Positions 7,617-17,987 are shown, counted from the stretch's first letter. The stretch is DNA of 53,291 nucleotides from an uncultured Gammaproteobacteria bacterium (GCA_913061315.1 CAJXUC010000021.1:1-53291); one strand, 5' to 3'. Numbers and translations: made by a program. Notes: generated by a model not told the origin, from the letters alone.

Positions 7617-9797
7617 TTAGTTAAACAAACTGTTCAATAATTTCTTTTTTGTTTCTTCACTTTTTGCCTTAATCTTTGCTTCTAGTAATTTTTTCTTGTT
7701 TTCAATTTCGCGCCTTTTGATTTTTTTTAACTTGGCTTTTTCTTTATCAATCTTTTTTTGTAGCGTCGCTTTCTGCAATACTATTGTGGCTTTTTGCTGG
7801 TCTAGCTTAGCTTTTAATTTAGCTTTTTCTTCATCGGCCCTTTTCTTTAGTGCCGCCTTCTTTTCATTTAACTGGGCTTTTAGCTTTGCTTTTAATGCTG
7901 CCGCTTTCTTTTTTAACATCTCATCTAATTGCACATCTATTTTGGGTTCAGCCAACGGGCCATCAATTCTAACTGGAATTAACAAGCCAGATAAGTCATC
8001 AGCTGCTCCACCGTCTTGCCCCTTAATAGTTCCAACGAGTTTGGCGTTCACTAGATAGTTCACAGTTTCGTTATTCAAATCAACTTGTCCCTCACCACTC
8101 ACCCGTATTATTGGGGCTTGCAATTTAAGGTCGTTGCTAATGAAAACACCTTTTTTAATCAATCCACTTAATTCGAGAGAAGAAAAGTCTGTTTGACTCT
8201 CCTGCATAGGCGGTTCTGAATCGCCTTTTAATTTAGCTTTTGCCTTATCAATTGAATGTCTAATATTAAAACCTTTTAACGCGCCATCTCTTAACCCAAG
8301 CGCTATGTCTCCATTGCTATTCTTTTTCAGCACACTCAACCATTCACCCTGCGTACTCAACGATACGTTAGCATTGAGCACACCATTAATACGGTCTTCA
8401 CCATTAAGATCAGTTAATAACGCTCCAATTTGAACACCTTGAATTTTTTTATTCACACGGTACTTGGGTAATGCGCCATTGACGTCAAGACGCACCTGAC
8501 CAGAGACGCTACCATCGTATAAATTCATCCTAATAGGATCAAGATTTACAATGCCAGCATCGGTTGAAATGCCGAGGTTAATATCATTCAAAAGTAAATT
8601 TTGCATTGTAAGTTGCTTCACCACTAGCTCACCATCAGCTTGAATAATACGAAGTAAATCCATTGGTAAAATAATTTTGACTGGTTCTTTGACTGCGTCT
8701 GGGATTACGTTTACCGAATTAGATTCTATCCCTGTTATTGACTCAGTTGCTGTTGTTGACTTTTTTGGGGTTACTGATGATGGATGCACAGGCGTCATAC
8801 CTATAAGGGCGTCAATATCTAACTTATTTGATGCAAGTTTAAAGTTGATCACCGGTTGTGCAGTGTCACTAACAGTCACATTACCCTTTATGGTGTTGTC
8901 GTCGATCTTCAATACCAAGCCTTTTAACGAGACAGAACGTTTCTGTGGATTTAATTCGATTAATTCTGATGCAATACCAACTTGAATTTTACCCAAAGGC
9001 AGAGGTTCACCCGCCGCCGAGACATTCAAAACTAAATCAGTTAAGTTTAACCGCCCGTTATCAAACCAATATTGAATCTGAGTGGCGAGATCAATATCGG
9101 CGTTTATTTCACCTTTACTTTTCACCACAACCTGCATTTTTAAGTCAAAAGGTGCCTCTGGTGTAATGCGGCCTGTTTTAATTGTTAAATTTTGAACGAG
9201 GTATTCTGAACCTGCCTGTGCGTCTACCCATGACAATTCGGCGTTAGTGATATTCAGTCCACCAAAAGCGCCACTTATATTCATTGGCTCGCTCTTTACT
9301 TTGCTCTGATTGCTTGAACTGCTTCCCGATGATTTTGGTTCTGTTCTGAGTAATGGGGCGTTAGGTGATTGGGCGTCCTGAGGTTCTTTAAAATCATCCC
9401 AATTTGTAACCCCTTTATTATTATTCTGAAGGTTGATTTTAAGGCCATCGAGTATCAGTTCGTCAATCTCAGGGCTGAATGCAATGACTGAAGCAACATC
9501 GACACTTATGCTCACCTTATCGACCTTGATCATTGGCGTACTGCCAAAGCCAACTGCATTAGACAAACTTAATGCCCCAAGCTCCATACCCAGCGCTGGG
9601 TAAAATGTTAACTCAACATCACCATAAAACTGTAAGTCTCGCCCTGTGCTATCACGCACTATGTCACTCAAGTCCTGCTTATAATGATTTGCATCAAAAG
9701 TTGCTATAAAAATACCGGCGATGGCGACAACGAATATCACCGCAACACCAATGACAGTAAGACAAAGCTTAATTATTTTTTTAATAAGTCCTGACAT
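7617..9797 (-). CDS. AsmA-family protein with lysine-rich coiled-coil tail
   Basis: A 726-residue AsmA-family envelope protein. One N-terminal membrane segment (about 8-32) anchors it in the inner membrane, and the long beta-rich region (DGLKINLQN, QIQYWFDNG, IDALIGMTPV, VSGEGQVDL) is predicted to be periplasmic. AsmA-like proteins are bridge-type factors linked to phospholipid movement to the outer membrane. The last roughly 100 residues are unusual: Lys/Ala/Glu repeats (KAKLKAQLNEKKAALKK and similar) that look like a single charged coiled coil. The start has AAGGAAA just upstream. Confidence 0.82.
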   Translation of the reverse strand: MSGLIKKIIKLCLTVIGVAVIFVVAIAGIFIATFDANHYKQDLSDIVRDSTGRDLQFYGDVELTFYPALGMELGALSLSNAVGFGSTPMIKVDKVSISVDVASVIAFSPEIDELILDGLKINLQNNNKGVTNWDDFKEPQDAQSPNAPLLRTEPKSSGSSSSNQSKVKSEPMNISGAFGGLNITNAELSWVDAQAGSEYLVQNLTIKTGRITPEAPFDLKMQVVVKSKGEINADIDLATQIQYWFDNGRLNLTDLVLNVSAAGEPLPLGKIQVGIASELIELNPQKRSVSLKGLVLKIDDNTIKGNVTVSDTAQPVINFKLASNKLDIDALIGMTPVHPSSVTPKKSTTATESITGIESNSVNVIPDAVKEPVKIILPMDLLRIIQADGELVVKQLTMQNLLLNDINLGISTDAGIVNLDPIRMNLYDGSVSGQVRLDVNGALPKYRVNKKIQGVQIGALLTDLNGEDRINGVLNANVSLSTQGEWLSVLKKNSNGDIALGLRDGALKGFNIRHSIDKAKAKLKGDSEPPMQESQTDFSSLELSGLIKKGVFISNDLKLQAPIIRVSGEGQVDLNNETVNYLVNAKLVGTIKGQDGGAADDLSGLLIPVRIDGPLAEPKIDVQLDEMLKKKAAALKAKLKAQLNEKKAALKKRADEEKAKLKAKLDQQKATIVLQKATLQKKIDKEKAKLKKIKRREIENKKKLLEAKIKAKSEETKKKLLNSLFN

Positions 9798-10022
9798 AGT
9801 TTTTCCTTTTTAGGCCAGTTACCCTGATGAATACTTTAATAAGATAATTTTAAGTGATGTATAACAAACAACTAAGAAAGGAATTGTACAGGAAGTCGCT
9901 GGATATTCGAGTCTGGCTCAGCCATTGATATTATTGAAAATTTTCTTTTAAGGGGTGTCCTCTTGAGGCACGCCGTTTATAATGAGATGAATGGATCATG
10001 AATCAGGTATTGAATCAAAACA

Positions 10023-11072
10023 ATGAAAGACAAATTAGAAGCATGGAAAGACGCCTTTTTAGATTGGAGAAATAACGCGAGTCACAGCGAGCGCTCAAAG
10101 GGCTGGCTAGTGTTTCCGATCGTTGTTTTTTTATTTCTTTTTGTTGTGCTTGGATATTACTGGAGTGGCGAACCTGATTCTTTTGATGTAGTGGTAGCAG
10201 CCTCCGAACGAGCACCAGAATCTAAGGCGTCCATCGTAACCGGCAGCTATACCACTAGTAGCGTTATTGTTGCTATGGAAACTCTTCTAAACAAACGGGG
10301 TGGCTATCTCAGTAATGACGTTCTGCCACCGTCTACTTTTCTAGATAACATTCCAAACTGGGAGTTTGGCGTATTGGTTCAGATCCGTGATATTGCCAGA
10401 GCCATGCGTAATGATTTCAGTCGATCACAATCACAGTCGACTGAAGATACAGATTTAATTGTTGCAGAGCCGCAATTTAATTTCGATAACAGTTCCTGGA
10501 TACTCCCAGCGACAGAAGGCGAATATCAGGAAGGCGTTGATGCATTATATCGCTACCTAAACCGCCTGCAAAATCCAGCTAACCCTGAAGCACAGTTCTA
10601 TGCGCGAGCAGATAACTTAAAAGATTGGCTTAGCCAAGTTTCTAAACGTCTGGGTAGCCTTTCGCAGCGACTCAGTGCCAGCGTTGGCCAAACCCGTTTT
10701 AATACCGATTTAGCGGGTGACGCAGAAGCCCAGCAATCCACTGAAACCAGTAAGCAATTTTCAGTGAAAACAGCTTGGTCAGAAATTGATGACGTATTCT
10801 ATGAAACTCGTGGTGCCGCCTGGGCATTGATACATTTTCTAAAAGCAATCGAACAAGATTTTGAACCCGTACTTCAAAAGAAAAATGCACTCATTAGCCT
10901 TCGTCAAATCATTCGTGAACTCGAGGGCACGCAGGACGAGCTATGGAGCCCAATGATTATGAATGGCAGTGGCTTTGGTTTATTCGCCAATCATTCACTG
11001 GTAATGGCATCTTATATTTCACGCGCTAATTCAGCATTAATTGATTTGCGGAATCTGTTAGAGCAAGGTTGA
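10023..11072 (+). CDS. DUF2333 family membrane-anchored protein
   Basis: A 349-residue protein with one N-terminal membrane segment (about 28-47) and a soluble remainder, matching the DUF2333 family by features such as GWLVFPIV, TSSVIVAMETLLNKRGGYLSND, LPPSTFLDNIPNWEFGVL and RDIARAMRNDFSRSQSQS. Its function is not known; the topology suggests a periplasmic body. A TATAAT box at 9978-9983, about 40 bp before the ATG, may be the -10, though no clear -35 is seen. Upstream in-frame ATGs run into stops, which fixes this start. Confidence 0.85.
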   Translation: MKDKLEAWKDAFLDWRNNASHSERSKGWLVFPIVVFLFLFVVLGYYWSGEPDSFDVVVAASERAPESKASIVTGSYTTSSVIVAMETLLNKRGGYLSNDVLPPSTFLDNIPNWEFGVLVQIRDIARAMRNDFSRSQSQSTEDTDLIVAEPQFNFDNSSWILPATEGEYQEGVDALYRYLNRLQNPANPEAQFYARADNLKDWLSQVSKRLGSLSQRLSASVGQTRFNTDLAGDAEAQQSTETSKQFSVKTAWSEIDDVFYETRGAAWALIHFLKAIEQDFEPVLQKKNALISLRQIIRELEGTQDELWSPMIMNGSGFGLFANHSLVMASYISRANSALIDLRNLLEQG

Positions 11073-11223
11073 ATATCAGTTGAAACTTCACCCTGAAATG
11101 GCAGAGCCACGATATAAATGATCAACCAAAATTAATAGTTGGGAATACTGATTTTTTAAGAATGAGGTCGTAATATTTCGACCCCATTATTTTGTGTCAC
11201 AACCGTCATAATGACGCTGACCG

Positions 11224-11562
11224 TTATAGCGTAATAATTTGGTCGGGCATGTTGCCTGATAAAGCAGAATATAGTTTTGGAAAGCAACCGATAACCGCGC
11301 CCTCTACTAAACCATCTTCGATTTCACGCTCTTCACAGCACTGGTCACAACCCATCAGCAACATACCTTTTGAATTAGCCAAGGCAGCGAGTCTTTCTCC
11401 GATAGGATTACCCTGTTGCAGAACGTAATTGTTGTCTTCAAAGAAAAACATACCGACAACTTCTACGCCGTGCGTGCCTTCTTCAAGCTGGGGCAGAATC
11501 ATTTTTGCAAGTTTGAATGAAACTGAGTGACCCTGAGTTGAAAAAATATAAGCGACTTTCAT
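11224..11562 (-). CDS. DsrE-like sulfur-relay family protein
   Basis: A small 112-residue protein with a DsrE/F-like fold pattern: MKVAYIFSTQGHSVSFKLAKMIL, then VEVVGMFFFEDNNYVL, then the late cysteine motif GCDQCCEER (C72, C75, C76) and C93. DsrE-like proteins carry persulfides or act in sulfur relay, and the cysteine cluster is the likely active site. The ATG at 11562 is chosen over the longer frame because the fold begins there and GGAAT precedes it. No sulfur-oxidation genes are nearby, so its partner is unknown. Confidence 0.72.
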   Translation of the reverse strand: MKVAYIFSTQGHSVSFKLAKMILPQLEEGTHGVEVVGMFFFEDNNYVLQQGNPIGERLAALANSKGMLLMGCDQCCEEREIEDGLVEGAVIGCFPKLYSALSGNMPDQIITL

Positions 11563-11728
11563 GAATATTCCAATTTTTAGTTTATTAAAAGCGGCGATCA
11601 AGTTTAATTTAATCACGCAGAGCTAGTTTAACACGTAGCTGTAATCAACGCATGAAACCCGACACATTTCAGCAACATATTATAAGAGCGGCAGTATAAA
11701 AATAATTACTGTTTTTTTACTGTCCTTA

Positions 11729-12574
11729 TTATCTCTTGGCTCTTAACACGGGTAATGGTTGGTAAATATCAGTATAAAACTGATCCAAAATAGAAAAATG
11801 ATGGGCGCCTTTAATGGTTTCATTTTTCCCCTTAAATTCACTTCCCCATGCAGTTATTAATTGAGCAGACTGCTTTTTGTATTCATCACTTTCGTCGTCA
11901 CCCACTAAGAGGTTCAACTCGATTAAATTCGATCGATGATGAAGGTTATCCAACAAAGGACTCACCTGTTGTGACGTTTGGGAAGTTAGCTGCAATGCCT
12001 GGTTAATCGACGTTGCTACCAAAGGTTGTAGATCATAAAGTCCACTTAATCCATTTAAACGTTGGAAGGGTGGCTGAAGAAAGCCATCTTGAGTCCAGTC
12101 GGTTGTGACTAACTTTGCGAGCAAATGAGCACCCGCTGAATGGCCTGTTATTTGTACTTGGCTGGTGTCACCGCCAAACGCTGAAGCGTTCGATAGAATC
12201 CAACGAGTCGCTTTTTGAATTTGAAATATTATTTCAGAGACTGTCACGAAGGGACATAACCCGTAGCTCACAATGATGGCACATTCACCTTTTTGATTAA
12301 TGTGTTCGGCAATAAAACTAAACCAATCTTTACTCAGTGCCTGCCAATAGCCACCGTGCAAAAAAATATGAATGGGAGCTGATGCTGATTGGGTAGGAAA
12401 AATATCGAGTATTTCTCGCTCAGATTCACCATAACTCTGGTCTAAGTAACTTTTGGATTTACCACGATAGTTTGCACTTCGCAGAAACCAATCGGCTATA
12501 TAATCAGCAAAGTCAGGCACAGCTAAACGATTGTTGTATTGTTGCTCTAGATAAGGATCAATTTCAGATTTCAC
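11729..12574 (-). CDS. Alpha/beta hydrolase, arylformamidase-like esterase
   Basis: A 281-residue alpha/beta hydrolase of the hormone-sensitive-lipase/arylformamidase type. It shows the oxyanion motif HGGYWQ, the nucleophile GHSAGAHL, and a late His in GAHHFSI. The family includes kynurenine formamidases and carboxylesterases, and no tryptophan-catabolism genes are adjacent to decide between them. It has no signal peptide. The start is a GTG at 12574; an ATG 5 bases upstream is out of frame and stops at once. Confidence 0.78.
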   Translation of the reverse strand: MKSEIDPYLEQQYNNRLAVPDFADYIADWFLRSANYRGKSKSYLDQSYGESEREILDIFPTQSASAPIHIFLHGGYWQALSKDWFSFIAEHINQKGECAIIVSYGLCPFVTVSEIIFQIQKATRWILSNASAFGGDTSQVQITGHSAGAHLLAKLVTTDWTQDGFLQPPFQRLNGLSGLYDLQPLVATSINQALQLTSQTSQQVSPLLDNLHHRSNLIELNLLVGDDESDEYKKQSAQLITAWGSEFKGKNETIKGAHHFSILDQFYTDIYQPLPVLRAKR

Positions 12575-12810
12575 TTCATACGCTCTGATGGTGGAATAAT
12601 TTCAGCTGTTGATCACTTTATCCATGTGGTTCAAAATTCATTAGCTCAACATTAAATACCTTTTAATCGGCCGATTGACTTAAATTATTCGTTTATTAAG
12701 TGGTATAAAACTGCAGTGATTCGGTATTCTAAGTTTAGAATCAAAACTAGATTGCCACCTTGCCACCAAAATGCAATCGCGAAACAATGCATGGAGACAC
12801 AATATTTATA

Positions 12811-13455
12811 ATGCAGAATACTCTAACTGGATTACTGATAGCGGTAATATTAAGTGCCTGCGCCAATTATACTCCGGTGGTTAAACCATCTATAAACCCA
12901 TACTACACGATACAACCCGGTGATAGTCTTGATTCGATAACGCTTTTACTTGAAATTTCGCCAACACTTTTAATCCGCATGAACCCCTCTATCGACCCCA
13001 ATAAGTTAATACTCGGCTCTCGCCTTATTGTGCCTGACCGACAAGTAAAGAACCTAATTGATAGCCCAATCCCAATAGATTCATATATCTGGCCACTGTC
13101 CAAAGTCGAGGTTTCATCGTCTTTTGGATACCGGTCTGGTCGTTTACACACTGGTATTGATTTACGAGCCCCAAGAGATACGCCAATTAAAGCGTCGTCA
13201 AGTGGCAAGGTGATTTTTTCAGGGCAAAAAACAGGTTATGGTAAGATAATTATTATAGCTCATGCGGATGGTATTGAATCATCTTATGCTCATAACCACC
13301 GTAATCTAGTTACGGCTGGACAGGACATTATTAAAGGAGGCGTGATTGCAACCGTAGGCCAAACGGGCAATTCTACGGGTTATCATCTTCATTTTGAACT
13401 ACGTCAGCGAGGGCAGGCTATTGATCCTAAACTGTATCTACCACCCTATGACTGA
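12811..13455 (+). CDS. LysM/M23 peptidase lipoprotein (NlpD/EnvC-like)
   Basis: A putative outer-membrane lipoprotein that cleaves, or helps others cleave, peptidoglycan. A short hydrophobic signal ends in the lipobox LSAC; a LysM domain follows (YTIQPGDSLDSI to GSRLIVPD); then an M23/LytM domain with the zinc ligands HTGID (H-x3-D) and HLHFEL (HxH). Because all metal ligands are present it could be an active endopeptidase rather than a degenerate activator such as NlpD. I chose the ATG at 12811, directly before the signal; an in-frame ATG at 12787 is possible. Confidence 0.85.
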   Translation: MQNTLTGLLIAVILSACANYTPVVKPSINPYYTIQPGDSLDSITLLLEISPTLLIRMNPSIDPNKLILGSRLIVPDRQVKNLIDSPIPIDSYIWPLSKVEVSSSFGYRSGRLHTGIDLRAPRDTPIKASSSGKVIFSGQKTGYGKIIIIAHADGIESSYAHNHRNLVTAGQDIIKGGVIATVGQTGNSTGYHLHFELRQRGQAIDPKLYLPPYD

Positions 13456-13564
13456 TCGACATCTGGAAGTCCAATTTGGCAGACACCTACAAGTGTAGAA
13501 ATCGATTAAAAAGCGACTATAGCTTTAAAAATTAGGATAAGAATGTGTCAACTCGCTTTGTGAA

Positions 13565-14041
13565 TCAGTCTTTTTTCCAGTGACCTGACTTGCCACCCGA
13601 TTTTTCAAGCAACCGAATATTGCCAATCACCATGCCACGATCAACCGCCTTACACATGTCATAAATTGTCAACAGTGCCACCTGAGCACCCGTCAATGCT
13701 TCCATCTCGACACCTGTCTGACCTTTCGTTTCAGTAGCAACGGTGCATTCAATTCGATTATTAGGCTCGTCAATTTCGAAGTCTACTGATACATGAGTGA
13801 GTGCTAGCGGATGACACAGTGGAATCAAGTCAGCTGTGCGCTTGGTTGCCATGATTCCAGCAATGCGCGAAATACCCAGGACATCACCCTTCTTATGATT
13901 GCCTTGCATAATGAGTGCCAGCGTGGCTGGGTTCATGCTGATATGGCCATTGACTACGGCACGTCGTGCAGTGCTGCTCTTCTCTCCAATATCAACCATA
14001 TGGGCTTCGCCCGACTCGTTGAAATGCGTTAGTCCACTCAT
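13565..14041 (-). CDS. moaC: Cyclic pyranopterin monophosphate synthase MoaC
   Basis: Molybdenum cofactor biosynthesis step 1, making cyclic pyranopterin monophosphate with MoaA. The 158-residue length is normal and family motifs are clear: [82 protein letters not shown] and GKSGHW. It starts 8 bp after the degQ stop on the same strand, so it is probably the last gene of cbpA-degQ-moaC. Other moa genes are not in the window. Confidence 0.97.
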   Translation of the reverse strand: MSGLTHFNESGEAHMVDIGEKSSTARRAVVNGHISMNPATLALIMQGNHKKGDVLGISRIAGIMATKRTADLIPLCHPLALTHVSVDFEIDEPNNRIECTVATETKGQTGVEMEALTGAQVALLTIYDMCKAVDRGMVIGNIRLLEKSGGKSGHWKKD

Positions 14042-14049
14042 TTTTTTTC

Positions 14050-15417
14050 CTACTTGATGACCAGATACAGGGCTCGATTGCCTCGCTGAATATTCAGTAT
14101 CATATCACCCTGGTGATTTTTAATGGTTTCCAGCGCCTGCTCGAAGGTTGGTATTAACTGTTGATTAATTGAGTACAAGATATCACTTTCTCTAATGCCT
14201 GCTCGCCATGCCGGTGAGTCAGCTTTTATTTCAATCACTTGGAGATAAGTCACCAGTCCATATTTCAAACTCGATTCACTCACCTGACCAATTTTAGCGC
14301 CAGCCAGCTTCTGAAGTAGATGCTTGCCTTCCAGCATGGCTACCTCAATTGGCTGAATGATGACCTCAAACTGCTTTTTTTCGCCCTGCCGATATAAAGT
14401 CACGTCCATTGATTGTCCCATACGCAATAGGCCAACCAAATTAATTATATCCTGAGAAGAACGGATGCTCTTATTGTTGGCTGATGTAATAATATCACCT
14501 ATTTCTATACCTGCACTGTCGGCTGGGGAGCCACTTTCTATCTGCGTGACGATAAAACCACTCGTTAAAGACACACCAAACGCTTGTGCAAGTTCGGGGG
14601 TTAAGTCTTGACCTTCGGCACCCAGTCTACCGCGTTGCACCTGTCCAAATTCGACTAGTTGCAACATAATTTCATGTGCCATATTTATTGGAATAGCAAA
14701 GCCAATGCCGATACTACCTGACGATGCACCACCGCCATTTAAGATAGCCGTATTGATGCCAATTAGCTCACCTCGTAAGTTCACCAAAGCACCACCAGAA
14801 TTGCCTACATTGATGGAGGCATCGGTTTGAATAAAGTCTTCGATAGATTTAAGCCCTAATCCAGATCGGCCTAATGCAGAAACAATCCCCGAAGTCACTG
14901 TCTGGCCTAGGCCGAAAGGATTACCAATCGCCACCACAAAATCACCGACCCTAAGCTGTCCTGAATCGGCTATCGGCAATTCGGTCAAGTTGTCGGCTTT
15001 CACTTGAATTACTGCCACATCGGTGTCCGCATCGCTGCCAATAATATCAGCTTGCATTTCTCGCCCATCTGTCAGCGTAACGGTAATTTCATAGGCATTT
15101 TTAATGACATGATTATTGGTCAGAATATAGCCGTTCTGAGCATCAACGATTACGCCAGAGCCCAAGCTTTGTGTCTCTCGTGTTCGCTCAACATCTGGCA
15201 AATTAAAAAACCGTTGAAAGAATGGGTCATTATAAAGAGGTGATTGGCGTCGTTGTTTAGTTTTACCACGGGTCGCTATATTAACGACTGCTGGCGTTGC
15301 CTTATCCAGCATGGGGGCTAGACTAGGCAACGCCTGACCACCCACGGCAACCGGTAGTCCTGCCAAGCCTAACGTAAGCCACGTCGACAAAAATAGTACT
15401 AGTAGTATTCTCCCCAT
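14050..15417 (-). CDS. degQ: Periplasmic serine protease Do (DegQ/HtrA)
   Basis: Envelope protein-quality protease. An N-terminal signal sequence ([22 protein letters not shown]) directs export. The trypsin-like domain has His103 (TNNHVI), Asp133 (DTDVAV) and Ser207 (NVGNSGGAL), followed by two PDZ domains (about 245-345 and 365-455). At 455 residues it is the size of DegQ/DegP. It lies 17 bp downstream of cbpA, which couples a cytosolic co-chaperone and an envelope protease in one transcript. Confidence 0.95.
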   Translation of the reverse strand: MGRILLVLFLSTWLTLGLAGLPVAVGGQALPSLAPMLDKATPAVVNIATRGKTKQRRQSPLYNDPFFQRFFNLPDVERTRETQSLGSGVIVDAQNGYILTNNHVIKNAYEITVTLTDGREMQADIIGSDADTDVAVIQVKADNLTELPIADSGQLRVGDFVVAIGNPFGLGQTVTSGIVSALGRSGLGLKSIEDFIQTDASINVGNSGGALVNLRGELIGINTAILNGGGASSGSIGIGFAIPINMAHEIMLQLVEFGQVQRGRLGAEGQDLTPELAQAFGVSLTSGFIVTQIESGSPADSAGIEIGDIITSANNKSIRSSQDIINLVGLLRMGQSMDVTLYRQGEKKQFEVIIQPIEVAMLEGKHLLQKLAGAKIGQVSESSLKYGLVTYLQVIEIKADSPAWRAGIRESDILYSINQQLIPTFEQALETIKNHQGDMILNIQRGNRALYLVIK

Positions 15418-15434
15418 TGCCTGCCTTAGCCTAT

Positions 15435-16346
15435 CTAAAAAGAACGTGGATTAAAATCAAACTGCTTTTTCATATCACTGTAAAACTGCTGCGACTCTTC
15501 GTCATCTGCGGGAGGAGTTTGGATCATTACCTCGACCATTTGATCACCACCAGGCATGCCTTTGTCTTTCAACCGAATCTTTTGGCCTGATAGCATTCCA
15601 GCTTTTATTTTCAAACCAACTTCACCGTCCAATGTCGGCACTTTGAGACTGATGCCTTGTGCTGCTTCCCAAGGCGTTAATGGCAGTCTTAAGTTGATAT
15701 TTTTGCCATCTAATTTATACATTCGGTGCGGTAGAATATTCATTTCCAAATAAAGGTCTCCTGATTCACCACCATGTGAGCTCTCATAGCCTTGCTTACT
15801 GAGACGAATTTTCTGCCCTGTTGAGACACCTTTAGGAATATTGATTTTAAGCTTCTTCAGTTCGGGACTCGACAACGTGTCATCCTTAGGTGATTTTTGA
15901 CTGAACTGAATCGTTTTAGATCCCCCTAGGTAGGCTTCCTCAAGAGAAATACTGAGCTTTAAACTTTGGTCCTCACCTTTTGGCGGTGCCTGTCTTTGCC
16001 TGCCATGCCCCGCTTGCTGACCATTACCACCAAAAACCGATTCAAAAAAATCACTGAAATCCCCACCGTTAAAACCACCAGCACCCGCACTGCCATGACC
16101 GCCACCACCACTGAATTCATTACCATGTTTCCAGTCACTTCCAAATTGATCATAGGCCTGACGTTTTTCAGTATCTTTTAATACCTCATAAGCTTCGTTC
16201 ACTTCCTTGAATTTCTCCTCAGCACTGGCTTCACTATTCACATCGGGATGATAGCGTCTGGCCTGTTTGCGATAAGCTTTTTTAATGTCTGGCGCAACAG
16301 CGTCACGTTCAACACCCAAAATTTGATAATAATCCTGATACTTCAT
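15435..16346 (-). CDS. cbpA: DnaJ-like co-chaperone CbpA
   Basis: A 303-residue J-domain protein. The J domain (1-66) carries the HPD motif in YHPDVN, followed by a Gly-rich linker (about 75-115) and the C-terminal substrate-binding domain. The zinc-finger CxxCxGxG repeats of true DnaJ are absent, which identifies the CbpA/DnaJ-A2 type. It stimulates DnaK ATPase and can bind DNA. Family members can be inhibited by CbpM, which is not present nearby. It heads a probable operon with degQ and moaC. Confidence 0.93.
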   Translation of the reverse strand: MKYQDYYQILGVERDAVAPDIKKAYRKQARRYHPDVNSEASAEEKFKEVNEAYEVLKDTEKRQAYDQFGSDWKHGNEFSGGGGHGSAGAGGFNGGDFSDFFESVFGGNGQQAGHGRQRQAPPKGEDQSLKLSISLEEAYLGGSKTIQFSQKSPKDDTLSSPELKKLKINIPKGVSTGQKIRLSKQGYESSHGGESGDLYLEMNILPHRMYKLDGKNINLRLPLTPWEAAQGISLKVPTLDGEVGLKIKAGMLSGQKIRLKDKGMPGGDQMVEVMIQTPPADDEESQQFYSDMKKQFDFNPRSF

Positions 16347-16463
16347 ATTTTTCTGATTGTCTCAAAATAGGCACGAGGCCTGTTATGTGCAGTAATGGTG
16401 TTAATAAGTAGGGCTAACGACTCAATTTTCAATCGTTATTATGGTTAATATTGTTCAGTCACC

Positions 16464-17900
16464 CTAATCAATACTATTACTATTGGTGTGCTCACTAATG
16501 GCTTCCGCTATCAATTCAATCGTGTCATGGTTCAAATCATTGTGAAGAGGCTCAAGCGCTGGCATCGACTTACTCACCTTACTTGATAACTGTTCAAATC
16601 TTTCAACTTTACCCTGCAAACCTTGCCGACCTACGATTGCCTTGAGCGTGTCATTGTAAGTATTTGAAGCCGTACTTAAATTGGCACCCAGTTTTTTCAT
16701 CCGAATGGCGACTTCACAGACCTGATTAAATATATCACCGGCCTTCTCGCCAATTTCCCTCGCTTCTTTATTGCTGCGTTCAATCATCCACAAATTAGCG
16801 ACTGTGCGCAAAATTGGAATCAAGGTGGTGTGCGACACCAAGACAATGTTTCGTTCATAACCATAGTTAAACAAATCTTTCTCAAACTTAAGCGCTTCAA
16901 TATAAGCGGGTTCAATTGGCATGAACATCAGCACAAAACTAGGGCTACGCATACCTATCAGGTTAGTATAGTCCTTACCCGACAAATCATCGACATGTCG
17001 CTTCACAGAGTTTGCATGTTCGGTTAACGCAAGGGTTTCTGCTTCTGGTGTTTCTGCGGCAACAACACGGTCATAAGCGACCAGTGACACTTTGCTATCG
17101 ATAATAATTTGCTTGCCACCAGGTACATTAACCAAGTAATCCGTTTGTTTCCGGTTACCTTCGGCATCTTTAAATGAGGATTGCTTTTCAAAGTGGGCGC
17201 CTGAAATAAGACCACTCATTTCTAAGGTGCGTTCCAATTGTGCTTCGCCCCAACCACCTCGTTTTTGAGAGTCACCTTTAAGTGCTGAAGTCAGGTTCTT
17301 GGCATCATCACCCATCTTCAAGCCAGCTTCTAGTACTTTTTTGATTTCGGCTTCAATCGCTGAATTACCTTTGATTGAATCACTGTGAACCTCGTTGACC
17401 CGTTTCTGGAAACCTTCGATCTGATCACGAAATGGTTTCAATAAGTTTTCGATAGAGGTTTGGCTATTGAGATTAAACGTTTTGGCTTTTTCGTCGAGAA
17501 TTTTACCCGCAAGATTTTCAAATTCGACCTCGAGCTGTCTCTTATTTTCTTCAAATTGAGCCAGTTTTTGATCGCTTAATGCCTTTTCTTTCTGCAAATC
17601 ACCGTCCAATTTCAGACTGTTTTTTTCAGATTCACTGAGGCGCTGCAGAGACTCTTTTAACTGTATCTGCTCGGTTTCGAGGCCTTGCTTTAATGCCTGA
17701 TTTAATTGTTGTAACTGAGCTTCGCGTTGCTTTGTTAGCGCCAGCTCAGTTTCAAGTTGATGATGGGATACTATTAGAGCCTCATTTTGTAACGTTGCTT
17801 TTTTTTGGAGAGCTCGAGACCGTCCTGTAAGATAAATCAAAAGCGTAGCTATTATCGCTATTGCCGTGATTAAAAAGTTATAAGGTTCGATAGCTTCCAT
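16464..17900 (-). CDS. rmuC: DNA recombination protein RmuC family
   Basis: A 478-residue RmuC-type protein. One N-terminal membrane segment (about 8-25) is followed by a long coiled coil (about 30-150) and the conserved RmuC nuclease-like domain, with KRGGWGEAQLERTLEMSGL, DYLVNVPGGKQIIIDSKVSL and FVLMFMPIEPAYIEAL. RmuC limits inversions at short inverted repeats and is linked to defence-like nucleases. The ATG is preceded by an inverted repeat and no clear ribosome site. Confidence 0.93.
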   Translation of the reverse strand: MEAIEPYNFLITAIAIIATLLIYLTGRSRALQKKATLQNEALIVSHHQLETELALTKQREAQLQQLNQALKQGLETEQIQLKESLQRLSESEKNSLKLDGDLQKEKALSDQKLAQFEENKRQLEVEFENLAGKILDEKAKTFNLNSQTSIENLLKPFRDQIEGFQKRVNEVHSDSIKGNSAIEAEIKKVLEAGLKMGDDAKNLTSALKGDSQKRGGWGEAQLERTLEMSGLISGAHFEKQSSFKDAEGNRKQTDYLVNVPGGKQIIIDSKVSLVAYDRVVAAETPEAETLALTEHANSVKRHVDDLSGKDYTNLIGMRSPSFVLMFMPIEPAYIEALKFEKDLFNYGYERNIVLVSHTTLIPILRTVANLWMIERSNKEAREIGEKAGDIFNQVCEVAIRMKKLGANLSTASNTYNDTLKAIVGRQGLQGKVERFEQLSSKVSKSMPALEPLHNDLNHDTIELIAEAISEHTNSNSID

Positions 17901-17903
17901 AGT

Positions 17904-17931
17904 AATAAGATAATTTTAATATAATCTTATT
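17904..17931 (-). promoter_or_regulatory. AT-rich inverted repeat at the rmuC start
   Basis: Perfect 8-bp arms AATAAGAT (17904-17911) and ATCTTATT (17924-17931) lie immediately upstream of the rmuC ATG. The repeat covers where a ribosome site should be, so it could be a protein operator or an mRNA hairpin limiting translation; both are inference. Confidence 0.35.
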
Positions 17932-17987
17932 ATAACACCTTCCATCAACAATCGATGACCTTAGCCGAGTTTCAATATTAACTAAGA

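Noticed and set aside
15959..16181. Open frames overlapping the Gly-rich linker of cbpA
   Set aside because: They are by-products of the repetitive Gly-rich coding in other frames; the J-domain protein explains the region.
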